Shown: one piece after another, positions 1 to 10,939 of the stretch | Layout of the letters: every line of letters begins with the position of its first letter | Position numbering within the stretch: position 1 is the stretch's first letter | Assembly (NCBI RefSeq): GCF_018446385.1 | Contig: NC_055990.1 | Location: 130,832,996 to 130,896,995, forward strand | Direction of reading: 5' to 3' | DNA length: 64,000 bases | DNA from: Zingiber officinale | Taxonomy: Eukaryota; Streptophyta; Magnoliopsida; Zingiberales; Zingiberaceae | Notes under the pieces: model-generated | What the model was told of the DNA's origin: nothing | What the model saw: the letters and a program-made list of their open reading frames with translations, nothing else | Databases searched by the model: none | Translations under genes and position numbers: made by a program

Positions 1-600
1 GGTTGAGAACCAAGTAAATCCTAGGAGTATTATTTTCTTTTTGTTTATTATTATTTCGCTACGTACTAATACTCTGTCGAAAGAACGAACCACAAAAATG
101 TAACAAAAATTGACAGTTTCATCCCCTCCTTTATTGACGCACACCAATCCTACATATACCTCTTGGAACAGGATAAATGTCATAAAAACAATGTAGCAAA
201 ATTATCAAAGGAAGAGATAAGTCTTGATTTTAGAGTACTAAATCATTATTGTGCTAGCCCAACTAAAGTGGTTAAAAAGACGCAACACTTGACCCCTTTA
301 GTATATTGATAAAGCACTACTGTATTTTTCAAATCGGCATAGATGATCATCTGGATCTGACTAATCGTTATATTCCATAACATGGGACATACGAAAATGA
401 CATGTAAATATTTTCATAAAATCTCTTCAAAAAAGGGGATCTATCGAGCAATCATTCTTTTGGAGGAAAAAAATCTAAACAGGATCTTTCTCTAGTAAAA
501 TATTGTTAAAATGAGACACCATCGATGACTAAACAATAGGTGTATCAATGATAGGTTGTTTGTCATACCAATATTTAAAAGTAACTCCTCTAGAGCTATG
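1..600. other. No recognisable feature
   Basis: AT-rich sequence with no open frame of note on either strand and no terminal repeats that I can pair. It may be the internal part of the minus-strand gypsy fragment that follows, but I see no recognisable domain in it. Confidence 0.4.
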
Positions 601-1860
601 TGAAATAGGAGTAATTACTAGCGGCCTTTTGGCAGGTAGCATTTCTCTTCCTCCAGATGGACGAGGATTACCCTCAAGTCATTGAGCTTCTTCTAAGATT
701 GTTGCCACCAAACATGAGATTTTCTTTGTAACCTTGAATCTCGACTACCTTTATTAGGGTTTGGAAACGAAGGTTGGGAAGATCCAACCTCCGACTAATC
801 ATCCATCTTCGCTTTATTGGATTGAGTCATAGTAACTTTTTGTAAGAGTTTCTCACAGATGACGCCAATTTGATGACTCCTTTTTCAAAATGCTCGGACT
901 ACTCTTTCTCCGCAAGTCCTCTTCTCTCATATCACCTTGTGGATCTAAGAAAGTAACCCGGAATAAAGTCGGGTCGGCTCCTCTAGCGCAGCCCCTCTAA
1001 TGCTCAAGTCAGTAATTAGTGGAGGGAGAGAAAGTAAAGGAAGAAGAAGAACCTAAAGAAAAAAGGGTTGCCTCCGCTAGTTAGAAACTGAAGACCATCG
1101 TGCATGGAAGCTACTATCTGAGGGGTTTATATAGTTGTTAGAAGAGAATCTTCACGCCACCTACCTTCGAGCCTTTTTACTTCTTCCCTCTTGAGTCGGT
1201 GAAGACGCAGTTTCTAATGATCTGTTACCGTGCTTCCAATCCTTGACTACCATGTAAAGTTAAGAAAGCTTCTAGAGAACCGCTTCTATCACCCATTACT
1301 TATCCCTCATTCACTGATTGCCATATATTATGAGGAAAGAATCATGGAAACCTCCTAAGACATCTATTACTTGCCTTTCCAATATCAATCGCCATGTAAG
1401 ATGGGGAAGGAATCAAAGGAACCACCTCTAACACTTCTCCATTCAACCATCACCACGCATTACTAACTAGAATAAAGAGTCGCTTAATAATATTGCTCTA
1501 TGGACCCTAATATTATTGCCCTATGGAACTTAATGATGCCGCTCTATGGAACTAAGCATTATTGCTCGGCGAACCTCATTAGCACTGTTCTTCGGGACTT
1601 TGGTGATATTGCTCTATGAACCTCTATGCGGTTGCTATGTGGAACTGAGCATTATTGCTCGGTGAGCCTCAATAACATTATTCTGCGAGACTTTGGTGAT
1701 ATTGTTCTACGAACCTCCATGCGGTTGCTCTATGAAAACTTTACATTATTGCTCAGTGGACCTGCGGTCACTCTGCGGAAACTTAACATTATTGCTTTGC
1801 AATATTTATTCAACCCTAGAGCAGGAACTTAGTTATATTGCTCAAAAGAACCTGTTATAT
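600..1860 (-). mobile_element. Ty3/gypsy (Tat-like) LTR and leader fragment, fossil
   Basis: Read on the minus strand this looks like an LTR with a TATATAAAC box (about 1121-1129), an LTR end near 871, and directly after it a primer-binding-site-like stretch (about 850-870, TTGGCGTCATCTGTGAG) of the type seen in Tat/Retand-like plant gypsy elements. A short gag-like start follows (about 640-840). Only this end is recognisable; the second LTR and pol are not in the window. It is clearly broken and old. The outer limit is uncertain; I place it where LINE sequence resumes near 1870. Confidence 0.45.
1554..1830. repeat. Degenerate 93-bp tandem repeat
   Basis: Blocks beginning GCATTATTGCTCGG or a close variant start near 1554, 1647 and 1741, a spacing of 93-94 bp. 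Each contains a TTTGGTGATATTG-like and a CTCTATG-type motif, and the third copy is the most decayed. Shorter related motifs (GCTCTATGGAAC) extend back to about 1495. It lies in what would be the U3 part of the gypsy LTR. Confidence 0.6.
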
Positions 1861-1869
1861 CCCTTGGGG

Positions 1870-2240
1870 TAAATCCGACTACCATCACATATATTATGTC
1901 TTTATTCTACAAAGCCTAAAACTTTTCTCTTCTAGTATTTTCCACCAAGATTTTAGTTTAGTATTTACTCATTCACGTATTTCATCTACTAAAATAATAT
2001 CATCTGCAAACAATATGCATAATAGTACTGTGTCTTGAATGTGTGTAATAAGTTTGTCCATAATTAGTATAAAAGATAGGAATTTAGAGTTGATTCTTAA
2101 TGTAACCATATCTTTATTGAAAATTCTTCAGTTACTCTGTTTATAGTCTTCACTCTGATTTTTACATCCTCATACATATCCTTAATTAGTTGTCAATGAA
2201 ACTTTTTTTTAATCATCAGGTAGTGTCCGTCTTTCATTTT
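1870..2240 (-). mobile_element. L1-type LINE reverse transcriptase fragment (unit 0)
   Basis: On the minus strand the translation carries the classic plant L1 reverse transcriptase core LFADDIILVDEIRE (around 1970-2020), preceded upstream by a KDMYEDVKIRVKT-like stretch. The frame is broken by stops and small length changes, so this is a dead fragment. Homologous LINE pieces sit downstream (in chromosome order) of each SAP gene near 8300, 22680 and 63250. This copy therefore marks the tail of a fourth tandem unit whose SAP gene lies outside the window or has been lost. It is the only copy that keeps the FADD catalytic box; the others have a short deletion there. Confidence 0.75.
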
Positions 2241-3024
2241 TTATTAAAAGGGAATCTTACTCCACCAACTCCCCCCTAAATACACAGTTACCCTCAAATG
2301 TAGGGTTTAGTCGATTTTAAGTTTAAACCTTGAACTGCTCAGGTAGACTTCACTCATTCAACAATATTCACACTGTAACAATTATAGTTTTATAGCTGCT
2401 TTAATTTGCATTGCAGCAGCTACGAAATCATAACTGATATATTACGGACTTGACATATTCACCTAACAAGCAACTATGGTTTCATAGTTGCTATAACATA
2501 GACTTGTCTTATTCAATAATATTCACGTTGTAGCAACTAAAAAAATATAGTTGTTATAACTACGGTAGCAGCTATGAGAAACTATAGCTACTACAATATT
2601 TGTAGCAGTTATGGTTTCGTAGTTTACAACATAGATTTATCATGTTCATATAATTGGCTGGCTAGTTCAGGATTTAATTCGTATGATAGGAGATAATAAT
2701 ATTGAGCATGTACTTAAGGGCGACTATGTTATTTTATAAGGGGTTGATGGGTGGGGCACTGTTTTGATAATTAAAAGAGGAACACTTATGTGATGATTCA
2801 AGAAAATTTTCTTTTGATTTTTACCCATAAATTAAAGCAATTAAAAACATTGGAGATATTTGTCAACCAACTCTTGAGAAATACTTTAAAAAATTTATGT
2901 ACTCCGAGGATGATTGAATTTCACTAGAAAGAAATATTTTAGCGATTGTTACCTAATATGCATAAATTATATTTTAAAATTACTCAAATAGACAAATTAA
3001 GAGGAAGGCCATCCATCTATTATA

Positions 3025-3057
<33 letters not shown>

Positions 3058-3105
3058 TAATTCACGAATAATCATGCACAACCTGTTATCATAACCTATT
3101 ACATT
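2240..3105. repeat. Block C of the tandem unit (unit 0 copy)
   Basis: Non-coding block found again at 9450-10265 and 44690-45560. It contains a run of short inverted repeats built on GCAACTATG / CATAGTTGC, for example GCAACTATGGTTTCATAGTTGC-like hairpins around 2469-2490 and several more up to 2640. It then continues with a conserved stretch ending in GTTATCATAACCTATTACA. No protein-coding potential is seen. It could be an old MITE-like element, but I cannot define its ends. Confidence 0.6.
3025..3057. repeat. (AAT)11 microsatellite
   Basis: Eleven uninterrupted AAT units. The homologous places in the other block C copies (about 10190-10205 and 45480-45492) have only a few interrupted units, so it has expanded in this copy. 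Confidence 0.9.
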
Positions 3106-3290
3106 ACATGACGTGTTACCACATGAGGTCTTGGGGTCGAAACTCGGCGTGACCGAGCATAACCTCCCCCATGTCTTGGCCATTTGCATTAATGGCTAGT
3201 AGCCACGCGTGATTTACCTCCTCCGTGTTGACTAAGGGACGGGTTGGCGGGGGCACTGGGGGCAAGCGAATCGCCTTTTGCCACATAAAA
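3105..3290 (+). mobile_element. Candidate tRNA-derived SINE
   Basis: The stretch contains a B-box-like GGGGTCGAAACTCG (about 3132-3145) followed by a GC-richer body (CCGAGCATAACCTCCCCC and onwards to about 3290). A second, more decayed copy at about 45579-45665 also has an A-box-like segment (GATGATTAAGACATGG). Pol III box spacing and the GC-rich body in AT-rich DNA fit a plant SINE. I cannot define target duplications, so the call is tentative. Confidence 0.4.
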
Positions 3291-3294
3291 GTTA

Positions 3295-6060
3295 GGAAGT
3301 TTAAGATCTCTAAATCTCAAAATCTTAAAAGAAGTTTAAGATCTCTTAATCTTTTGATTAAACTTGAAGAATGGACTAGTGAAGTTTCTAAAATGGTCTA
3401 AAAATGGAATTATGAAGTAGAATACATATGCCTCCTGATTCATCTCATAAAGTAATAAATCTCTCTTCAAAAACTTCAATTGTTCATTAAATAGTTTGGG
3501 GTTTGTCTTTCTTGGCATCTATTGGCACTAACTGAGAGAGCTCCTCTCTCTGTATCTCCAATTTGTATTTTGATGATTTATCTTGTATTTTCCTACAAGT
3601 TCCCTAAGTATGATAGGGATTATTACTCTATTAGTGCAAGGCAAAAGTTTAGTTAAGTTTATTTTATACAAAATAGTTTATGATAAATCAATCTAAAACC
3701 ATAATATCCTAAATTCCCTAACGAGTTGCACATTACTCTGCTCGCATCCTTCTTCGCTCAAAGAAATTCCAATGCTACCATGTCTATGTATTTATGCATT
3801 TTGTGTAAGTACCTTGTAATAGTTTTGATGTGATCAATCAAGTCAAGTTAGATCCTATTATGTTTGATCCTTATGTCTAAGTGTGCAGGAACTTAGGCGC
3901 ACAAGAAGTCGAGCGAAAGACGCAACTAGAGAAAAGGATGACACGGGAAAGAGCCGATGTGATCAGTGCATTCTAGGGACTAGGTGTTGTGGAAGAGTAC
4001 GATGACGGACAAGAAGGAAGCGTGTGACATTTCTAAGGGACGAGAAGTCAGAGCAAAAGATTGCTCGAGGAGAAGGCCGGAGTTGGGTTCGACTGAGCTT
4101 AACTGCGAAAGGCCAGAGCATCACCCAATGAAGATCAGTGAAGGAGCTGATCTGCTGCAATGAAAGCGCCTTCCATTAACTGTGCCGAAGACGCCTTCCA
4201 GCCTGTTGAAGGCGCCTTCCCTAGGCATTAGCCGAAAATAAAACTTTATCTTAGGTGGATACAATTTTCCACTCAAAGACCTCTTGAACCCTCTTGAAGG
4301 TACCTTCCACCCACAGATAGGATTTTCCAGGAGTTATAAAAAGGCCCATGGAGTTAGGAATTAATCAACAACTTTTGTAATCAATTCCTAGTATATTTCT
4401 GAGCTTCAAAGAGTGTAAGAGATTTCTCCACCTTCAACAGAGGAGATTTTTTAATATTTTTCATCTACCTTGGATTAACAACCATCTAAGTTTTAATCAA
4501 ATAATTCTTCTGTCTCTCTTATTTTATTAGTTGTTCAATTAATTTTATGTTAGTTATCTAATATTTGTATCCTTATTAATTTCCAAGCAAGAGAAATTTC
4601 TAATTCTTTTTTCAGATTATTCATCCTCTTTTAACCGACCTCACTAGAGCCTACATTTTATGTTACTGAAATTGTGTTTTTTATTTTAAGCTTTTGATAT
4701 TCGAGTAAAAAGTTTAAGGAAAATTATAATGGTATCTATGTATATAAAGTTGTGCAACTTCGTTGAAATAAACATGGGCACTTGATGATGACTTGATAGC
4801 TCGAGGTCCAATAAAAGTCAAGAAAATATTATGGGGCATTCAAAAGACCATAGGACAAGAAGAGTCAAGGTGCAAATTAATTGAAGAAGATGAACTAAAT
4901 AGATGAAGAATAAAGGATGATATATGGAACAAACTAAGGGTTTGATGTATCCGAGAGACGAGTAACCTAATGGGGAAAAGCTTCATGGCGAAGATGAGTT
5001 GTAACTCGTAAGGTAAACAATTAAGTGAGCTAAGAGTTGAGAGAATTGTATATAGAAAAATGTAGTCTTCAACTTAGGCAAAATCTTGGCTAGTAGGATG
5101 GCTATCATTGATTGAAGGTAGTCTTTAGTCAATTGGTGATTGAGTTGACTAGACAATCAACTTAAGTTGATAAACCAATAAATAGAATACTTATATTCAC
5201 GGCTGAATTAGTTGGATAGTTAACTAATCTTGAATCAGTCGACTAATACTTTCAATTGATTGATGATACAGTAGAAGAGTTAAAGATAATCATTGATCTA
5301 ACAAAGTTGAAGGACAATTGTTGGATGACCTAAGAGCTACCAGAGAGACTAGAGTAGTTATTGAAAAATTAAACATGTTGTAATGAGAAAAATAATTGAG
5401 TAGATCCAATCTGTTGATTAACAACAGAATAATAAAGCTATAGACATTAGAAAGCTATAAAAGAAGTGTCAAGGAACGATTTAGGATTGGCATTTAAACT
5501 TATTTATATTTGCATTCTCAACTCTATCTTGTGTAATCTTAGCCTAAATTTTCTAGCTCCAATTGTTTGTGTTGTAAAAAAGATTGTAATATATTTTATT
5601 CACCTTCAGAAGAAGTCCTAGAAAGAGAGAAGTTAGTGGACTTTCAGAAATGACTTGTTGAAAACTCATAAATGGATTAGGAGGAAAGAGGGTTCTGAAC
5701 CGCATTACTTAGCATGCTAGCAGTGGTATGTTTTATTATTGTTATGCAAATTTATTGCAATTGACCTTACAAAGTTATTAGAAGTATAAGCTAAGTTCAC
5801 AAGAAAAATACTACTCAACCATCCATTAGTAATCTAGCCATCAACCGAAAGTTCCTAAAATTTTGTTTTGTTAAGGTTTTTTACAAATAGCAATATGAAA
5901 TGTGATGTTTATTATTATTGTTGTTGTGTTCGCTTATGAATTATCACTTGTTTGCTTGTATACTTATGATTGTAAACTTATTTTGACTCATTTTTTCCAT
6001 CCATCCAAAATCGGACAAAATCCAGAACAATGAACTTCATATTCACAACTTTAGATATAA
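3295..6060. repeat. Block B of tandem unit 1, intergenic
   Basis: Non-coding DNA homologous to 18790-20545 in unit 2 and, for its first part, 56820-57516 in unit 3. By eye it differs from unit 2 by roughly a tenth of positions plus indels, much more than the SAP core next to it. It holds one private 860-bp insertion (3809-4667). No gene is recognisable on either strand. Confidence 0.65.
3809..4667. mobile_element. Private 860-bp repeat-like insertion in unit 1
   Basis: Absent from the matching places in unit 2 (about 19326) and unit 3 (about 57350), where the flanks TTTTGTGT and GAAATTGT run almost together. It is richer in GC in its first half, carries three CGCCTTCC motifs at about 4167-4220, and has a TATAAAAAGG box at about 4337. 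It has no long open frame. It could be a solo LTR or another non-autonomous element; I do not see clear target duplications. Confidence 0.5.
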
Positions 6061-6493
6061 CATAAACTTAGAACTCTAAAATGTTGAAAACCCCACAAAA
6101 ATAAATAACAAGAAGCAATTTACTTGAGAGTTGAGACCGAGCTTTTTCATTCATGAAATCATGCAAACCCCAAAAAAAGGAACAGATATTTCAGCGTGCA
6201 ATTTGTTGGAAATTAGAAATTGTATACTCAAAAACTTATTAAATACATACGATCATAATCCTATGTTATACATTAATAACATAGGATCTTTTTAGTCACA
6301 CTTATTTTTAAAAACTAGCTACGCTATCATACCCATACATTTGATGAAGTTTCTTTTTACATCATAAAAGAAAGTATGCCAGCATCTTCAATTCGAAGAA
6401 TAAAGCACTTCAATACTCACTTTTATAAAGACTTGGCTATCTGATTCACATCGGAACATGCCTTTGTATCCCCACTCAAGAACAACTATGACT

Positions 6494-7000
6494 TCAAATT
6501 TTCTCCAACTTCTTAGCCATCACAATAGGATTCTCTTTGGCTAACACCACTCGGCCAGCAGCCTTGTAGTCGAAAGAGCATTCATGTGCCTCAGAGTACC
6601 TATGAGAGGAACAGAATGCGCCGCCACACCGGCATTTGAAACCAATTAAACCTATCTTTTTCTGGCATTGGGCACATCGGTTAGCCGGTTGCTTCTTCAA
6701 CACTCCCTTCAGTTGATCATCGACAACCTTGGGCTCACTTGGCCCATCCACTTTACTCAAACCTTCAGTGTGGTTGATCTGCACAGAAGAAGATGGAACA
6801 ATCTGTGGTTTCTCCACTTCTGTTATAGGGGAAGAAACCATCGACTCAAGTTTCATGGCAATATCCTTGTAGCATTTGGAGCAGAGGTTATTGTTCATGG
6901 CAGTTCCAAAAAACCCACATTTGTTTGCACATAATATGGGGACTTCAGGGGTTTCACAATCAGTTTGTTCGGTATCCTTTTTCCAGCTCTCTTGCGCCAT
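6494..7000 (-). CDS. A20/AN1 zinc-finger stress-associated protein, copy 1
   Basis: An intact 168-residue protein. The A20 finger is at residues 24-43 (C24-x3-C28-x11-C40-x2-C43). The AN1 finger is at 109-141 (C109, C112, C123, C125, C130, H133, H139, C141) and fits the family pattern exactly. Length and two-finger order match plant SAP proteins. Known members bind ubiquitin through A20, some act as E3 ligases, and many respond to abiotic stress. The single coding exon is typical; a 5'-UTR intron is likely (GTATGT at 7690-7685, acceptor CAG ending at 7030, minus strand), but this is inferred. The start is the first ATG and begins with the MAQES motif common in the family. It differs from copies 2 and 3 at L51, V100 and I159. 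All metal ligands are present, so it is probably functional. No other gene is near. Confidence 0.93.
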   Translation of the reverse strand: MAQESWKKDTEQTDCETPEVPILCANKCGFFGTAMNNNLCSKCYKDIAMKLESMVSSPITEVEKPQIVPSSSVQINHTEGLSKVDGPSEPKVVDDQLKGVLKKQPANRCAQCQKKIGLIGFKCRCGGAFCSSHRYSEAHECSFDYKAAGRVVLAKENPIVMAKKLEKI

Positions 7001-7823
7001 TCAGAATCGAAGGACTTACTTTTTCTCCTCTGATTTTTGGTGAGGCAAAATCAAGAGGCAGGTCCCAGATATTCCTGTGGTCATAACAAAATATCAAAAA
7101 GATGATCAACATCGAGAAAGTCAGGTTAATTAGATCAAGGTAAACCAGCGAACAAAAGAAAGGGAAGATAAGGACCAGATTGAGCACAAATAAAAGAGAG
7201 TTTTATATTTTGAAGGAATATAGAACGATATTAGCACAGGAGAATACCATACATATAAAACGATCTGTGGAAGAATAAGAACTCAATTCAGAAGTAGAAA
7301 CTTAACAGGACCAATTAGATGGCAACCAAAATCCAAAAAGAAAGGGAATATAGGAACAAATTCTGATCTTCAGCTTGTAGATATCTCAATTAACAAAGAC
7401 ACAACGAAAAGGAACGATCCTGCTACAATCACGATCCTCGAAAAGAAAAATACAAAATTAACAAGATAACCTTGAATTTACAAGGAAAAAAAAGGGGGCA
7501 AATTGTACAATCCAAAGAACTTCGGTTGAATCCCCTTCGAAAAGCCAGAAGGCAACCAAATCCCTCCGTGGAACCAAAAAGAGGAATCCTATCTCGAATC
7601 CATAGAAGAATAAACGCTATCTCAATCTTGGAAAAAGCGCGAAAAAATCGTATCTTTAAAACTCAATCGAGAGACAGAGACAAGACATACAAGAAGCTGA
7701 GCCGATCGAAGCGAAATAGCAAGTCAGAGATGGTCGAGGATGCGATGGACTCCACTAAATCGAAGGGCGAACTGAGATCAAAGAGCAGGGGAGATATGGA
7801 GGAGTTAGAGAAGGGGGCTGGGG

Positions 7824-7831
7824 TTTTTATA
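7824..7831 (-). promoter_or_regulatory. TATA box of SAP copy 1
   Basis: TATAAAAA on the minus strand, about 820 bp upstream of the start codon. It is conserved in all three copies, followed by a C/T-rich leader. A transcript start about 30 bp downstream would give a leader of about 800 nt before splicing, consistent with the 5'-UTR intron suggested for these genes. Confidence 0.6.
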
Positions 7832-7859
7832 GTACAAATTTGGGCGACTGTTGCCCCTG

Positions 7860-8300
7860 ATGGCGAATAAAAATCAAATATTAGCTTCACGCGCTTAATG
7901 GCTACCCAGTGATTAACATTATTATTATTGGTTTACTTTTGCTCAGGCACCGAACCTATTGGAGGTAAGAATAGGTCTTTGTCTTAGGAGATCTTTAAAA
8001 GTTATGTTAATGGTTTGAATTATAAATTTGTTGGTTTGTTAAAAAAAATCCACAAAAATTGGTCAATCCGGCCGAAAAAGGAGATTTTTTTTTGGCATGT
8101 CTGGGTTCAATTAGTAATTGATACGATCATATCTTAATTAAAATAAATAATTTATCAAACATTACTAAAATAAACTAGGTTAAGTCTGATTTGATGATTA
8201 CAAATCGTGAAGTTACATAAATATTATCAATAATGATGGCAAAAAATAACAGAAATTTTGAATTGTTTTCATATTAAAATTTGTCTATTTATTAATATAG
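7860..8300. repeat. Upstream region of SAP copy 1, part of the homogenised core
   Basis: Non-coding, nearly identical to 22240-22680 and 62815-63250. It contains a conserved GCGCGTGAAGC-type motif (minus strand, about 7887-7898) just upstream of the TATA box. No open frame is present. Confidence 0.6.
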
Positions 8301-9234
8301 GCTTTAGGTTTCAATATATTTTTTTTAATATGGAGTAAAGATCATATTGGAGTTCTTGATAAAAATAATTATAATAAATTAAGGGCAAAAATTAACAACA
8401 ATAATAATTAAATCTTATTTATTAGGTTAGGTCGGATATATAGATTCTTTTATACCATTGAGCTTTATCTCTACTATATTAGCATCTATACTAATTGAAA
8501 TATTTATTAGTCGTCTAATTAAATATTTGTATGCGTCTTTATGAGTTTTTTCTCAATAGGTACAATTTTGACTTTCTCTCATTTTTTATTCTGTTCATTC
8601 TCGTATGTTTATACATTCATCTTAAAATTCTCATTTCTATAATTCTCATCTTTTACTCATATATTTGAGTCATAGTCCAACTTTCAACTCTATAAAATAT
8701 AACAGATCTAATTGTGATTTTATAAAACTTTTCTTTAAGTTTTAGACACATTTTACAATTACATAAAACCCTCGATGCTCTCTTCCATTTCAATCATCCT
8801 GCTTGTATTATATATATGACATTTCTCTCAATCATCTCAATCTTTTAAAAAAAATGATACTAAATATTTAAAGCTCTCAGTTTCAGACAACTTGTCATTT
8901 TATATCTTAACAATTATCTCATTACGTCTAATATTACTAACATTAAATTCTATATATTCTGTCTTTTTATTCTATTGAGCCTAAAACATTTCTCTTCTAG
9001 TATTTTCCACCAAGATTCTAGTTTAGCATTTACTTTTTCACATGTTTTATTTACTAAACAACATGCACCACAATACTGTGTCTTGAATGTGTATAGTAAA
9101 TTTGTCAATAATTAGTATAAAAAAGAGAGATTTAAAGTTTATCCTTGATGTAACTTTATCTTTATTAGAAATACTTCAGTTACTCTACCTTAAACCTTCA
9201 CTCTAGTCACTGCATTCTCATGCATATAGCGAAC
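8300..9234 (-). mobile_element. L1-type LINE, 3' half (unit 1)
   Basis: Minus-strand translation shows, in order, a decayed reverse transcriptase stretch (about 8940-9230), a KLKEKFYKITIRSVIFY-like piece typical of the plant L1 C-terminal region (about 8680-8750), and an AQWYKRIYISDLT-like end (about 8420-8460). A 3' UTR runs to about 8300. It has many stops and frameshifts and lacks the FADD box. In this unit the LINE is uninterrupted at TTATTAGAAATACTTC (about 9162-9177), the exact place where a CACTA element sits in unit 2. Its 5' side ends at 9234 against unrelated sequence. Confidence 0.75.
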
Positions 9235-9447
9235 AATCAGTTTAGCCGATATAGCAAGAAAGATTCCTCGCGTCATATAGCTAAACCCGTGAATCTGCCA
9301 TAAGCAGCTCATTAAAGTGGACCGATGGAGAGGGAGAGCTCTCTTGTCAAGAAGCAAGAAGCCCCATAATTCATTATCCGGAACTTCGCGTTGGAGCTTC
9401 ATTATTAATCAAGTTGGAGCGATATATATCACTTTCTTAAATGGCTG
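9235..9447 (-). other. Private GC-richer segment of unknown origin
   Basis: About 210 bp that replaces the LINE-to-block-C junction seen in the other units. An open frame of 70 codons (9190-9402, minus) runs through it, with a predicted LWGFLLLDKRALPLHR segment. It is richer in GC than its surroundings and not recognisable to me. It might be a captured fragment of a gene or of organellar DNA; nothing confirms that. Confidence 0.35.
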
Positions 9448-9449
9448 CC

Positions 9450-10265
9450 AATGCTACACTCAAGTATAGTATTTAGTTGATTTTAAATTTAAAACTTGAA
9501 CCAGTCAGGTAGACTTCACTCGTTCAACAATATTCACATTGTACAATTATATTTTCATAGCTACTATAATTTGCATTGCTGTAGTTACAAAATCATAATT
9601 AATATAATACGGACTTGACATATTCATCTAACATTTATATTATAACAACTACGATTTTATAGCTGTTATAACACATAATTGTCTTATTCAATAATATTCA
9701 TATTGAAACAACTAAAAAAAATATAGTTGTTATAACTACAGTAGCAATTATGAGAAACCATAGTTGCTACAATATTATAGCAGTTATAATTTCATAGTTA
9801 CTATATGAATTTGTTATGTTCATCTAATTGGCTGATTGATTTAGAATTTAATTCAAGTGATAGGGAGTAATAATGTTAACCATGTACTGTACTTAAGGGT
9901 AGTTGTGTTATTTTAGAGGAGGTTTATAGATGGAATGCTATTTTAATAAAACAATGAAAGAGGAACGCTTATGCGATGATTCAAAAAGTAAAGATTCTTT
10001 TGATTTTTATCAATAAATTAAAAACATTGGACATATTTATTAACCATCTCTAGAAACACTTAAAAAAAATTATGTAATTGAATCGCATTAGAAAGAAATA
10101 TTTTAGAGATTGACTTTTTAATAAGTATAAATTATATTTCAAAATTATCTTAATAGATGAATTAAGACGAAGGTCATCCATCTATTATAAAAAAATAATA
10201 ATAACAAAAATTATTTCCTCAAATAATCATGCACAATAAGTTATCATAACCTATTACAATACTTT
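9450..10265. repeat. Block C of tandem unit 1
   Basis: Homologous to 2240-3105 and 44690-45560, with the same series of short hairpin motifs in decayed form and the same GTTATCATAACCTATTACA ending. Non-coding. Confidence 0.65.
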
Positions 10266-10292
10266 CCATATGGACGGATTGACCGACAATAA

Positions 10293-10410
10293 AGGTATGT
10301 TTAGTTAATTAAAAGTTATCTTTGATAATCTTGGTTATCCATCCAAGATTATCAATAAAAATCTGATTTAATTTAGGTAATCGATGATTCCCGAGTAATG
10401 TTCCATACCT
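10293..10410. repeat. Left arm of a MITE-like terminal inverted repeat pair
   Basis: Begins GGTATGTTTAGTTAA and continues AAAAGTTATC...TTGGTTATCC. It is an imperfect inverted match to the sequence ending at 17576 (GGATGTGTTTGGTTTAAG on the other strand). It includes a small hairpin, GATAATCTTGG / CCAAGATTATC (about 10328-10357). The two arms bracket the first pararetrovirus. PIF/Harbinger-type MITEs have ends of this style. Confidence 0.45.
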
Positions 10411-10499
10411 GACACGTCAGCAAAAGGGGCATACAACCAGGAATCGGAAAACCTCTGAAAATTGAGGTTTTTCTTGATTCTGGGGTTATTGAATTTTTT

Positions 10500-10935
10500 T
10501 TACTCAAAATACCTTCGGATAAAAGAAAAATGTGAAAAGATAAAATGTAAAGAAAAAAATATAAAATAATAAAAAAACGTAAAAAATAAAAAAATAAAAA
10601 AATCATTAAAAATAATTAAAAAAATAAAAAATGGTAAAAAAAACTTAAAAAAATAAAAAAATAGAAAAAACATAAAAAAATTTAAAAAATACAAAAAAAC
10701 ATTAAAAAAATAAAAAAAATAGGAAAAACATTAAAAAAAAATTTTAAAAAAACAAAAAAAAACATAAAAAAATAATAAAAAAAAGAAAAAACGTAAAAAA
10801 ATTAAAAAGTAAAAAATGTTTAAAAACATTAAAAAAAAATAAAAAATAGGAAAATGTAAAAACCCCTAAAATATAAAAAAAACCAAAATAAAAAAAATTA
10901 AAAAAATATATAAAAATAAAAAAATGTGAAAATAT
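10500..10935. repeat. A-rich low-complexity tract
   Basis: About 430 bp of A with scattered T and occasional C or G, in loose repeats such as CATTAAAAAAATAAAAA and ACGTAAAAAA. Frames on the minus strand are runs of F, I, L and Y and are not genes. It stops abruptly where the pararetrovirus sequence begins. Confidence 0.8.
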
Positions 10936-10939
10936 AGTA

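Noticed and set aside
6668-6934. 88-codon plus-strand frame over SAP copy 1, repeated at 21045 and 61649
   Set aside because: It lies antisense within the SAP coding region and persists only because the SAP gene is conserved.
7014-7019. GTAAGT just upstream of the SAP copy 1 start codon (minus strand)
   Set aside because: It looks like a splice donor, but using it would remove the conserved start; copy 2 has GTAAGG. I favour the upstream intron ending at 7030.
7472-7870. 132-codon plus-strand frame, with relatives at 21902 and 62425
   Set aside because: It is antisense to the SAP leader and promoter (TATA box included); the frame length varies between copies.
10373-10694. Minus-strand frames rich in F, I, L and Y
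   Set aside because: They come from the A-rich low-complexity tract.
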